Assembly: GCA_947458895.1 (NCBI GenBank)
Contig: CANHBY010000095.1
Location: 1-6,095, forward strand
Reading direction: 5' to 3'
DNA: 6,095 nt
From: Burkholderiales bacterium
GTDB lineage: Bacteria > Pseudomonadota > Gammaproteobacteria > Burkholderiales > Burkholderiaceae_C
The position numbers and the translations under genes were made by a program. Below the pieces are notes generated by a model, which worked only from the letters and a program-made list of their open reading frames with translations, was not told the DNA's origin and did not search any database. This document shows, piece after piece, positions 1-5,820 of the stretch. The stretch's first letter is position 1; every line of letters begins with the position of its first letter.

Positions 1-77
1 CAGCCCATCCGACGACGCTGACTCGTGTCTGAGGGCAAGAAGAAACGTGCTGCGTTGAGCGGCGAGGAGGTTCCAAA

Positions 78-227
78 ATGACGAAGAGCCGTGTTCTGCG
101 AATTGCAGTACTCGTCACGATTTGGCCGCTGTACTTAAAGGGGGCTATGGCCTTGTCGATGAAAGCCCGATGGCCTCGCTGCAATGAGAAGCCAGCAGAT
201 TTTGGCGAGGTTCTCTTGAGTCCATGA
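78..227 (+). CDS. possible small ORF, 49 aa, hydrophobic N-terminus (doubtful)
   Basis: An ATG at 78 is preceded by a near-perfect Shine-Dalgarno, AGGAGG at 65-70, with 7 bases between. The frame stays open for 49 codons and ends at TGA 225-227. The product starts basic (MTKSRVLR), continues with a hydrophobic stretch of about 15 residues (roughly residues 6-20) and then has Ala-Met-Ala-Leu-Ser near residues 23-27, which resembles a signal peptide or membrane anchor. The remaining 22 residues are polar and match nothing I recognise. It lies upstream of ppk on the same strand, about 100 bases before the Ppk1 start. It could be a real small exported protein, a leader peptide, or the remnant of an exported protein cut short by a stop or frameshift. 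The strong ribosome binding site is the only firm argument; coding character is weak. Confidence 0.3.
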   Translation: MTKSRVLRIAVLVTIWPLYLKGAMALSMKARWPRCNEKPADFGEVLLSP

Positions 228-270
228 CTTCCAATCGAGACAAAATTGTGAAGGTATCCACTTGGTGAAG

Positions 271-288
271 TGTCACATTATTGTGTCA
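271..288 (+). promoter_or_regulatory. TGTCA direct repeat upstream of ppk, Pho-box-like (tentative)
   Basis: Two copies of TGTCA lie at 271-275 and 284-288, with an AT-rich spacer (CATTATTG) between them. They sit 37-54 bases before the chosen ppk ATG. PhoB binding sites are direct repeats built on the same CTGTCAT core, and ppk genes are phosphate-regulated in several bacteria. However, the two cores here are 13 bases apart rather than the canonical 11, so the match is imperfect. No clear -35/-10 pair was found beside it. Confidence 0.25.
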
Positions 289-324
289 AGCTTCGGGCTC
301 CGAAAAATCCTATACCCATGCGAC

Positions 325-2400
325 ATGAGTGATTTACCGGCCCACAGGCCTGAGTCGGCGAGTTCTCAGCCGAAACTTTTGAGCCGTGAGAGGTCTATTT
401 TGGCGTTCAATCGCCGTGTGTTGGCCCAGGCCAGGCGGCTTGATGTGCCGCTACTCGAGCGGCTGCGCTACATCTGCATTGTTTCATCGAACATTGACGA
501 GTTTTTCGAGGTGCGCTTTCCGGACTACATCGAGGTGGTTCGTCAGCCGGATGCGATTGGCGCCAACTCGGAGTTGCACGCGCTGGTTGAGGAGGCTCAC
601 GCACTGATCAGCGACCATTACAGGGCTTTCAATGACGAGGTCATACCGTTGCTCAAGCAGCAGGGCATCGTGATTTTGAGTCACTCGGAGCGAAATGAGG
701 CTCAGTGTCGCTGGGTGCAGCAGTTTTTCAATGATGAGGTCAAGCCGCTGCTGGTGCCGGTGGGCCTGGACCCCGCCCACCCCTTTCCGCAGGTGGCCAA
801 CAAGTCGTTGAATTTCATTGTTCGGCTTGGGGGGAAGGATGCCTTTGGCCGAGCCAACACCATCGCCATTGTGAAAGTTCCCCGAGTGCTGCCGCGAGTG
901 ATTCGTTTGCCGGCCAAGGTGTCGGCGGGGCGGCAGGCTTTTGTGTTGCTCACCAGTGTGATCAGGGCTCACCTGGCGGAGTTGTTTTCAGGGCGCGAGG
1001 TGGTGGCCTTCTCGCAGTTTCGCATTACCCGAGACTCTGATTTGGAGGTGGGCGAGGGCGACGTGGCCAATTTGCGGCAGGCCCTGAGATCCGGGCTCAC
1101 GACACGCAATTTTGGGCGAGCCATTCGGCTAGAGGTCGGCAGCACCTGCCCGGCAGAGCTGGCCGAGTTTTTGTTGGGGCAGTTTGTGTTGCCCAAGGCG
1201 GCTTTGTACCGTGTGGATGGGCCAGTGAACCTGGTGCGCCTGAATCAATTGATTGACCAGGTGGACGCACCTCATCTGCGCTTTGCACCCTTCGAGCCGG
1301 CGTGGCCTTCGGAGCGTGTTCCTTTGCACAAGTCCATTCTGGCGACACTTCACGAGAAAGACATCTTGCTGCACCACCCCTTCGAGACCTTCGAGATGGT
1401 GACGCAATTTTTGCGCGAGGCTGTCTTTGACCCTGACGTGCTGGCCATTAAGCAGACAGTTTATCGCACGGGCAGTGAGTCTCCCATGATGGACTTGCTG
1501 ATCGAGGCTGCTCGCCGCGGTAAGGAGGTGACGGTGGTCGTGGAGTTGAAGGCCCGTTTTGATGAAGAGGCCAACATCAATTGGGCCGAGCGGCTGGAGG
1601 CTGTGGGAGCGCAGGTGGTGTATGGCGTGGTGGGTTTGAAGACACATGCCAAATTGCTGCTGCTCACCCGCCGCGTTTCAGGCCGGCTGCGTCGCTACGC
1701 GCACCTTTCAACCGGCAACTACAACCCCAAAACAGCGAGGCTCTACACCGATCTGGGCTACCTGACCGCTGACCCCGACATCACGGCGGATGCCGATGCA
1801 GTATTCCAGCAGTTGGCCAGTCTGGGCAAAATGAAAGCGCTTCGGTGTCTTTTGCAAGCGCCTTTCAAGCTACACCGCGAAATGTTGGCCCTTATTCAGC
1901 GTGTGGCCCATGCCGCAAGCCTTGGTGAGCCTGCGCGCATCGTGCTCAAACTGAATGCATTGACCGATGTGCCGCTGATCGAGGCGCTCATTCAGGCGGG
2001 AATGGCCGGCGCCAAAATTGATTTAATTGTGCGAGGCGCATGCATGCTCGCGCCGGGGATACCGGGCCAGACCGAGAACATCCGTGTTCGATCCATCGTG
2101 GGCCGCTTCCTCGAGCACTCACGCATTCTCTACTTCCGCTGGGGTGCTGGCCTGGATGATGAGGCCTTGTACCTATCAAGCGCAGACTGGATGAGCCGCA
2201 ACATGTTCCGGCGCATCGAGATTGCATGGCCTGTGCGCAATGCAGCTCTTAAGCAGCGTGTCATTGATGAATGCGTGGTGCCCTACCTGCACGACGGCGT
2301 GGACTCTTGGTTTGAGCAACCCGACGGGAGCTATGTTTCCTCGGGTTTGCCAGGGCCGAGTGCGCAGCAAGCATTGATGGCGCTGTACCAGGCTCGCTAA
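325..2400 (+). CDS. ppk1: polyphosphate kinase 1 (Ppk1)
   Basis: Reversibly transfers the gamma-phosphate of ATP to inorganic polyphosphate; usually a membrane-associated oligomer. From ATG 325 the product is 691 residues, close to the 688 of E. coli Ppk. The N-domain covers roughly residues 15-105 and carries SNIDEFFEVRF, whose Asn56 matches the adenine-contacting Asn45 of E. coli. A head domain follows to about 310, then two phospholipase-D-like C-terminal domains. His441 in GLKTHAK is the expected autophosphorylated histidine (E. coli His435) and His598 in LEHSR the second one (His592); their 157-residue spacing is identical to E. coli. Arg381 (YRT) and Arg411 (ARFDEEANI) match Arg375 and Arg405. 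TGNYNPKTARLYTD and YLSSADWM are also conserved. ATG 325 is preferred because it gives the family-typical N-terminus, but it has no clear Shine-Dalgarno. In-frame TTG 262 or GTG 265, with GAAGG at 250-254, would add 20-21 atypical residues. Convergent with the adhesin gene. Confidence 0.97.
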   Translation: MSDLPAHRPESASSQPKLLSRERSILAFNRRVLAQARRLDVPLLERLRYICIVSSNIDEFFEVRFPDYIEVVRQPDAIGANSELHALVEEAHALISDHYRAFNDEVIPLLKQQGIVILSHSERNEAQCRWVQQFFNDEVKPLLVPVGLDPAHPFPQVANKSLNFIVRLGGKDAFGRANTIAIVKVPRVLPRVIRLPAKVSAGRQAFVLLTSVIRAHLAELFSGREVVAFSQFRITRDSDLEVGEGDVANLRQALRSGLTTRNFGRAIRLEVGSTCPAELAEFLLGQFVLPKAALYRVDGPVNLVRLNQLIDQVDAPHLRFAPFEPAWPSERVPLHKSILATLHEKDILLHHPFETFEMVTQFLREAVFDPDVLAIKQTVYRTGSESPMMDLLIEAARRGKEVTVVVELKARFDEEANINWAERLEAVGAQVVYGVVGLKTHAKLLLLTRRVSGRLRRYAHLSTGNYNPKTARLYTDLGYLTADPDITADADAVFQQLASLGKMKALRCLLQAPFKLHREMLALIQRVAHAASLGEPARIVLKLNALTDVPLIEALIQAGMAGAKIDLIVRGACMLAPGIPGQTENIRVRSIVGRFLEHSRILYFRWGAGLDDEALYLSSADWMSRNMFRRIEIAWPVRNAALKQRVIDECVVPYLHDGVDSWFEQPDGSYVSSGLPGPSAQQALMALYQAR

Positions 2401-2408
2401 CCCAGCAA

Positions 2409-2444
2409 GGCTGGCGCGCCCCCCTGAAGGGGCCTGAGCCAGCC
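2409..2444. terminator. GC-rich stem-loop between convergent genes, probable bidirectional terminator
   Basis: GGCTGGC at 2409-2415 pairs perfectly with GCCAGCC at 2438-2444. Inside it, CCCC at 2421-2424 pairs with GGGG at 2429-2432 around a TGAA loop. The structure begins 9 bases after the ppk stop codon and ends 15 bases before the adhesin stop on the other strand, where a shared terminator is expected. No T-tract follows on either strand, so it is not a textbook intrinsic terminator. It could instead protect the 3' ends, or act together with Rho. A competing smaller hairpin (CCAGC 2402-2406 with GCTGG 2410-2414) overlaps its left arm. Confidence 0.5.
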
Positions 2445-2458
2445 CTACTGGGGGGCGA

Positions 2459-5400
2459 TCAATCCACGATCAGCGTACCGTTCTGGATCAACTTGCCAAT
2501 GAGCAAGCTTTCATTGCTTGATGCGACGCCGGCCGTGGCGTAGAGGTCGAGGTTCGCCAGCACGATGCTTTGGTCTTCATGGGCTGCATTGAAGGTGCCG
2601 CCAGCGAAGCCGCCTTTGCTGCTGAGGTGAATCGTGGTGTTGGCGCCGGTGACTTCAATGTCAATGTAGTCGAGGATGTTGCCCATCTCGACATTCCCGA
2701 CAGGGGAGCCGATGTCGCCGGGGGTCGTGCGTTCGCCTTGGAGCAGGTCTCGCAGGTCCAGTACATCACCACCGCCGATGGGTACACCCTTGACGCCGGA
2801 CTCAACGTTCAAGAAGCCACCGCCATAGCGGAAGTCAGTGATGGTGTCGATGAAGGGGCTGCCTTGTGGGCCTGCATCGGCCAAGCGCCAAGCAAAGACG
2901 TCGGGGTGGCCAGCGCCTGTGAGGATGTCGTTGCCTGCGCCGCCGATGAGAAAGTCGTAGCCTTCGCCGCCTTGAATGACGTTGTCGCCGCTGTTGCCTT
3001 CGATGCGGTTGTTGGCATCGTTACCGACCAGATTGATGTTGGCGCTACCTTGGGCAGAGAGGTTCTCGAAGTTTTCGTCCAGGGTGTAGGTGCTACCAAC
3101 GTGCGTGGCTGTGTAGGTGGCATCGAGCTGGATGGCATCGGTACCTTCGTTGGCGGCTTCGATGAGGGTATCTTGGCCGCTGGAGAGGCGGTAGATGTCA
3201 TCGCCCAGGCCACCCTCAAGGATGTTGGTGCCCGCGCCGCCAATCAGCAGGTCACTGCTCGTACCGCCGCGCAGGGTGTCGTTGCCTTCGCCGCCGTCGA
3301 GTTGGTCGGCGCCAGCATTGCCTAAGAGGGTGTCGTTGCCGGCGCCGCCGAGCAGCAGGTCGCGGGCTTCGCCGCCTGTGAGGGCATTGTCGCTCGCATC
3401 ACCATCGAGAATGCTGCCGGTGCGCAGTTGCCACTGGGATGTGGCAGTGTCGTAGACGAGGTCTTGAATGCGAGAGTCGGTGAGCACGGCAGCTGACTCA
3501 TTGGAGAACAAGCCAGTGTTGGTGTCCGACATGACCTGGTAGGCGCTGGCGGGTTCGGAGCTGGGTTTGTACTCAATACGCAGGCGCGAGTTTCTGCCTT
3601 GTTCCCAGTAAATGAGCTCGAGGGATTGCATGCCGCCTTGAAGGTCGCCCAGCGGCACGTTATTGAAGACCCGTGTCATGGGCGATTGATTGCCGTCGAA
3701 TTCGAGGAGCGTTTGGCCGGCCACGGTGAGGCGAAAACCATCATCTGCCGTGACTCGGAAATCGTAGGTGCCAGGCTGAACATAGATTTGCCCGTTAAGG
3801 CGGATCACTGAATCGCTGGTGGTGCCAAGCCCACTGGTGCCGTTGGTGTTGCCTGCGCCGGTTTGGGCCATGGCGCTGGCGGCGTCATGGGCCAGGAAGT
3901 TACTCAGGCCGTGGGTGACTGAGTTAGGGTTGCCATCGGGTGCTGGCAGGCTGTTGCCGGGCAGCGTTGGGGCATTGGAGCCCAGGTCAGCATCGACTGT
4001 AGGGTTGAAGCCGTAGTCGATTTTAGTGGCGTGGAAGCTGACGTCGGGCGCACCGGATTGTGCCGAGGCGGAAGAGCCGGCGATGCGATTTGAGCCGCCG
4101 GCGAGGCCATTGCGCTCATCGATGATCCGGCTGGCTTCTTCGGTGGAGTTGAGATTGCCTAGTGGCCCCCCTTTGCCAAAATTCGCGGTGCCATCGTCTT
4201 GGTGGGTGCGCGCACCTGGAGCGGCGGACTTGGTGTCGTTGTAGCCGTAGTAGCTGCCGCTTAAGCCACTGACCAGAACGGGAGTCAACGTCGGGGTACT
4301 AGCGTCCAGATCTTGGGTGCCCGTGATGTCGATGGTGAGGGTGGCTTGGTCGGTGCCGCCGCGGCCATCGCTGATGGTGTAACTGAACAGCTCCCTCACC
4401 ACCTCGCCAGCGATAAGGTTTTGAACCTCTGGGCTCGAGTTATTGAGGACGTAGGTATAGCTGCCATCAGGGCGGAGAGTCAGCGTGCCGTACTTGCCTG
4501 TGAGCGGGCTGCCGATAGAGCCTGGGGTGCCGGTGCCGATTTCGGCGCCTGTGCGAACGTCTGTGACGACCAGGGTGTCGCCGTCTGGGTCAGTGTCTTG
4601 GCCGGAGGAGGCTTGAGTGCTTTGGATGACGCCATTGGAGGCGTTCACATTGAGCACGGCCAGGCTGTCTTCGATGAGTAATCCGAGGTCGTCAGCTGCG
4701 ATGGGAGGGCGGTTGATGGCGGGCGGCAGAACATTGATGTTGATGGTGGCTGGCGGAGATATGGCGCCGCCATTGTCGGTGACTGTGAAGAGAATCTCGG
4801 TGGAGCCTTGGAAGCCAGGGTTTGGCTGGAAGATCAAGCCAGCTGCTTGCTCGGGCGTGATCGGCACACCGGGCTGCACAGGGGTCACGCCATCTGGCAG
4901 GAACAAGGTGCCATGCGCTGGGGGGCTGGTGAGTGTGACGCTGACCACCACGCCATCGCTGTCGCTGCCGATCAGGGGGGTGAGGATGGGCGTCTGGTAG
5001 GGGCTGCTCAACTGGTCTGATTGGGCCTCGGGGGGCTGATTCAGCGGCGCTGGGGTGACGTTGTCGGTAGGGGGCAGATCCGTGTTGGACGAGGGCGAGG
5101 ATGTGACGGCTTGGTTGACGTCACCGCCCACTCGAAATACCAGGGGCTCGGCACTTTCGGTGGGGAAGGCCAGTCCTGCAGGAGTGACCGCTTCAACGAT
5201 ACGCTGCGCTCTGAAGCCTTCGATGAGGGAACTGGTGTTGCTGGAGAAGCCTGCGCTGGGGGCTGGCAGTTGGTCAAAATCGAGCTCAGCAGAGGTGGCT
5301 GCCTGGCTTGTATTAGGATTAATCTGCACGATGCCGTCTTGGCTGGTAAGGATGCGGTCACCCAAATGCACCACATCACCCACAGCAACTTGCTTGAATT

Positions 5401-5479
5401 GGCCGTTAGCGCTCTTGTTCACTGCCGAGCCCCACACTGCGGTCACGGTTCCATGGGGTGTTTTGGAAAGCTTGGGCAT
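2459..5479 (-). CDS. LapA-like RTX adhesin: retention module, Ig-like domains, PA14 and type I secretion signal
   Basis: A 1006-residue cell-surface or secreted adhesin without an N-terminal signal peptide, as expected for a type I secretion substrate. Residues 1-103 form a LapA-type retention module (start MPKLSKTPHGTVTAVWGSAV; VGDVVHLGDRILTSQDG at 33-49). Residues 149-250 are a cadherin-like domain (GSDSDG). Residues 256-388 are a VCBS/Ig-like domain with the acidic loop DTDPDGDTL. Residues 402-638 are an enlarged PA14 domain with the ADDG calcium motif. Gly/Asp-rich RTX nonapeptides occupy 693-764 and 819-854. Residues 878-1006 are the C-terminal type I target domain, with DTITDF, GDVLDLRDLLQGE, ILDYIDI, a DQSIVL segment and the ending NGTLIVD. 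AAAGGA at 5488-5493, 8 bases from ATG, supports the start. The gene lies downstream of an HlyD-family adaptor on the same strand, its likely exporter. It is short for this group (LapA exceeds 5000 residues). Family assignment is firm; ligand and release mechanism are inferred. Confidence 0.95.
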   Translation of the reverse strand: MPKLSKTPHGTVTAVWGSAVNKSANGQFKQVAVGDVVHLGDRILTSQDGIVQINPNTSQAATSAELDFDQLPAPSAGFSSNTSSLIEGFRAQRIVEAVTPAGLAFPTESAEPLVFRVGGDVNQAVTSSPSSNTDLPPTDNVTPAPLNQPPEAQSDQLSSPYQTPILTPLIGSDSDGVVVSVTLTSPPAHGTLFLPDGVTPVQPGVPITPEQAAGLIFQPNPGFQGSTEILFTVTDNGGAISPPATININVLPPAINRPPIAADDLGLLIEDSLAVLNVNASNGVIQSTQASSGQDTDPDGDTLVVTDVRTGAEIGTGTPGSIGSPLTGKYGTLTLRPDGSYTYVLNNSSPEVQNLIAGEVVRELFSYTISDGRGGTDQATLTIDITGTQDLDASTPTLTPVLVSGLSGSYYGYNDTKSAAPGARTHQDDGTANFGKGGPLGNLNSTEEASRIIDERNGLAGGSNRIAGSSASAQSGAPDVSFHATKIDYGFNPTVDADLGSNAPTLPGNSLPAPDGNPNSVTHGLSNFLAHDAASAMAQTGAGNTNGTSGLGTTSDSVIRLNGQIYVQPGTYDFRVTADDGFRLTVAGQTLLEFDGNQSPMTRVFNNVPLGDLQGGMQSLELIYWEQGRNSRLRIEYKPSSEPASAYQVMSDTNTGLFSNESAAVLTDSRIQDLVYDTATSQWQLRTGSILDGDASDNALTGGEARDLLLGGAGNDTLLGNAGADQLDGGEGNDTLRGGTSSDLLIGGAGTNILEGGLGDDIYRLSSGQDTLIEAANEGTDAIQLDATYTATHVGSTYTLDENFENLSAQGSANINLVGNDANNRIEGNSGDNVIQGGEGYDFLIGGAGNDILTGAGHPDVFAWRLADAGPQGSPFIDTITDFRYGGGFLNVESGVKGVPIGGGDVLDLRDLLQGERTTPGDIGSPVGNVEMGNILDYIDIEVTGANTTIHLSSKGGFAGGTFNAAHEDQSIVLANLDLYATAGVASSNESLLIGKLIQNGTLIVD
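2918..3025 (-). repeat. RTX nonapeptide block 2 (4 repeats)
   Basis: Adhesin residues 819-854 are four consecutive nonapeptides: GNDANNRIE, GNSGDNVIQ, GGEGYDFLI and GGAGNDILT. A degenerate fifth (GAGHPDVFA) leads into the secretion signal. These GGxGxDxUx repeats bind calcium in a parallel beta-roll after export. A 54-residue linker with the usual ENLSAQGSANINLVGN-type sequence separates this block from block 1. Confidence 0.9.
3188..3403 (-). repeat. RTX nonapeptide block 1 (8 repeats)
   Basis: Adhesin residues 693-764 are eight uninterrupted nonapeptides, from GDASDNALT through GGAGNDTLL, GNAGADQLD and GGEGNDTLR to GGLGDDIYR. The central units match the calcium-binding consensus closely. 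The first two and GGTSSDLLI or GGAGTNILE lack one acidic position. The repetitive Gly/Asp codons also leave long spurious open frames on the opposite strand here. Confidence 0.92.
3566..4276 (-). other. PA14-like domain of the adhesin, with large internal insert
   Basis: Adhesin residues 402-638. The first PA14 strand is visible as GLSGSYYGYND (405-414). The core resumes near residue 556 with IRLNGQIYVQPGTYDFRV, then TADDGFRLTVAGQTLLEF and, after about 30 residues, LELIYWEQGRNSRLRIEYK. Asp579-Asp580 form the paired aspartates (DcisD) that coordinate calcium and sugar in PA14 lectins. About 140 residues rich in Gly, Asn, Ser and Ala (415-555) separate the first strand from the rest. Glycan binding is inferred from the family. 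Confidence 0.8.
5174..5185 (-). other. candidate LapG-type cleavage site (TPAG) in the retention module
   Basis: Residues 99-102 of the adhesin read Thr-Pro-Ala-Gly within EAVTPAGLAF. This is close to the position of the TAAG site cleaved by LapG in Pseudomonas LapA (about residues 107-110). A proline replaces the first alanine, so cleavage is uncertain. Confidence 0.4.
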
Positions 5480-5552
5480 ATCAAAAATCCTTTAAGCGAG
5501 ACGGAGATGCCGCAAACGCTGGAGCTTTTAGTTCTGGGGGAGGGCACCGGGT

Positions 5553-5567
5553 GCTTTGTTACAAAGC
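5553..5567. promoter_or_regulatory. perfect palindrome GCTTTGT-T-ACAAAGC, candidate operator
   Basis: Two 7-base arms are exactly inverted around a single T, in an AT-richer stretch 74-88 bases upstream of the adhesin ATG. Size, symmetry and place suit a binding site for a dimeric transcription factor acting on the adhesin promoter. It matches no operator that I can name. Confidence 0.35.
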
Positions 5568-5601
5568 TTGTACATTTTGCGCAACTCAAGCTCGAATTCC
5601 T

Positions 5602-5620
5602 AGCCCCTATCTCAGGGGCT
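5602..5620. repeat. inverted repeat AGCCCCT-ATCTC-AGGGGCT
   Basis: Perfect 7-base arms with a 5-base loop form a stable stem-loop on either strand, 123-141 bases upstream of the adhesin start. No T-tract follows on the minus strand, so it is a weak terminator candidate for the upstream secretion gene. It may equally be a leader-RNA structure or a binding site. Confidence 0.4.
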
Positions 5621-5820
5621 GGCGTAGACGCGACAGTTTTCAGGCGGCGTGTTGGGAAAGCTCGGCGAATGCCCACGAGGCGAGCAGGTGCTTTGCTGGG
5701 CTGGTTGTGCGGCGTTGGATTTTTGTTGCCGGTTCAAGCTGCAGGCCGCGAGACGGGGCCCGTACACCCCCCCCTGCGGTGGGAGGGCGGGCTCTTTCGA
5801 GGGTCTTTGTGGCGAGTTTT

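Larger units (their letters stand above)
5480..5820. promoter_or_regulatory. 341-base intergenic leader/promoter region of the adhesin gene
   Basis: This is the gap between the HlyD-family stop codon and the adhesin start, both on the minus strand. I see no convincing gene in it. It contains the adhesin ribosome binding site (AAAGGA on the minus strand, 5488-5493), a perfect 15-base palindrome (5553-5567), a 7-bp stem-loop (5602-5620), a C8 tract (5767-5774) and a T-run next to the HlyD stop (5815-5822 on the plus strand). Its length suggests the adhesin has its own promoter rather than relying only on read-through. On the minus strand TTGCGC (5576-5581) lies 17 bases from TAACAA (5553-5558 region), but this is a weak -35/-10 candidate and I do not assign a promoter to it. 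Confidence 0.5.

Noticed and set aside
1..77. End or start of a neighbouring gene at the left edge
   Set aside because: All three plus-strand frames hit stops by position 58. The minus strand is open from 114 to 1 in all frames, but there is no convincing start or recognisable peptide, so nothing can be assigned.
96..108. Near-palindrome CTGCGAATTGCAG
   Set aside because: Only 4-base arms are exact around a central GAATT. It lies inside the possible small ORF and is expected by chance at this length.
281..316. Possible ppk promoter TTGTGT (281-286) with TATACC (311-316)
   Set aside because: The spacer is 24 bases, too long for a sigma-70 promoter, and no better -35 lies at the right distance.
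484..972. 162-codon minus-strand frame inside ppk (and a 172-codon one at 1129-1647)
   Set aside because: Both are shadows of the Ppk1 reading frame, with His/Leu/Gln-rich products of no known type.
2570..3325. 251-codon open frame on the plus strand, antisense to the RTX region
   Set aside because: It is fully inside the adhesin gene on the opposite strand, and its Val/Ala/Gly-rich product mirrors the Gly/Asp codon pattern of the RTX repeats. No ribosome binding site or recognisable domain.
5480..5820. Riboswitch or structured ncRNA in the adhesin leader, e.g. a c-di-GMP sensor
   Set aside because: Apart from two simple inverted repeats I found no conserved junction or pairing pattern of a known riboswitch class.
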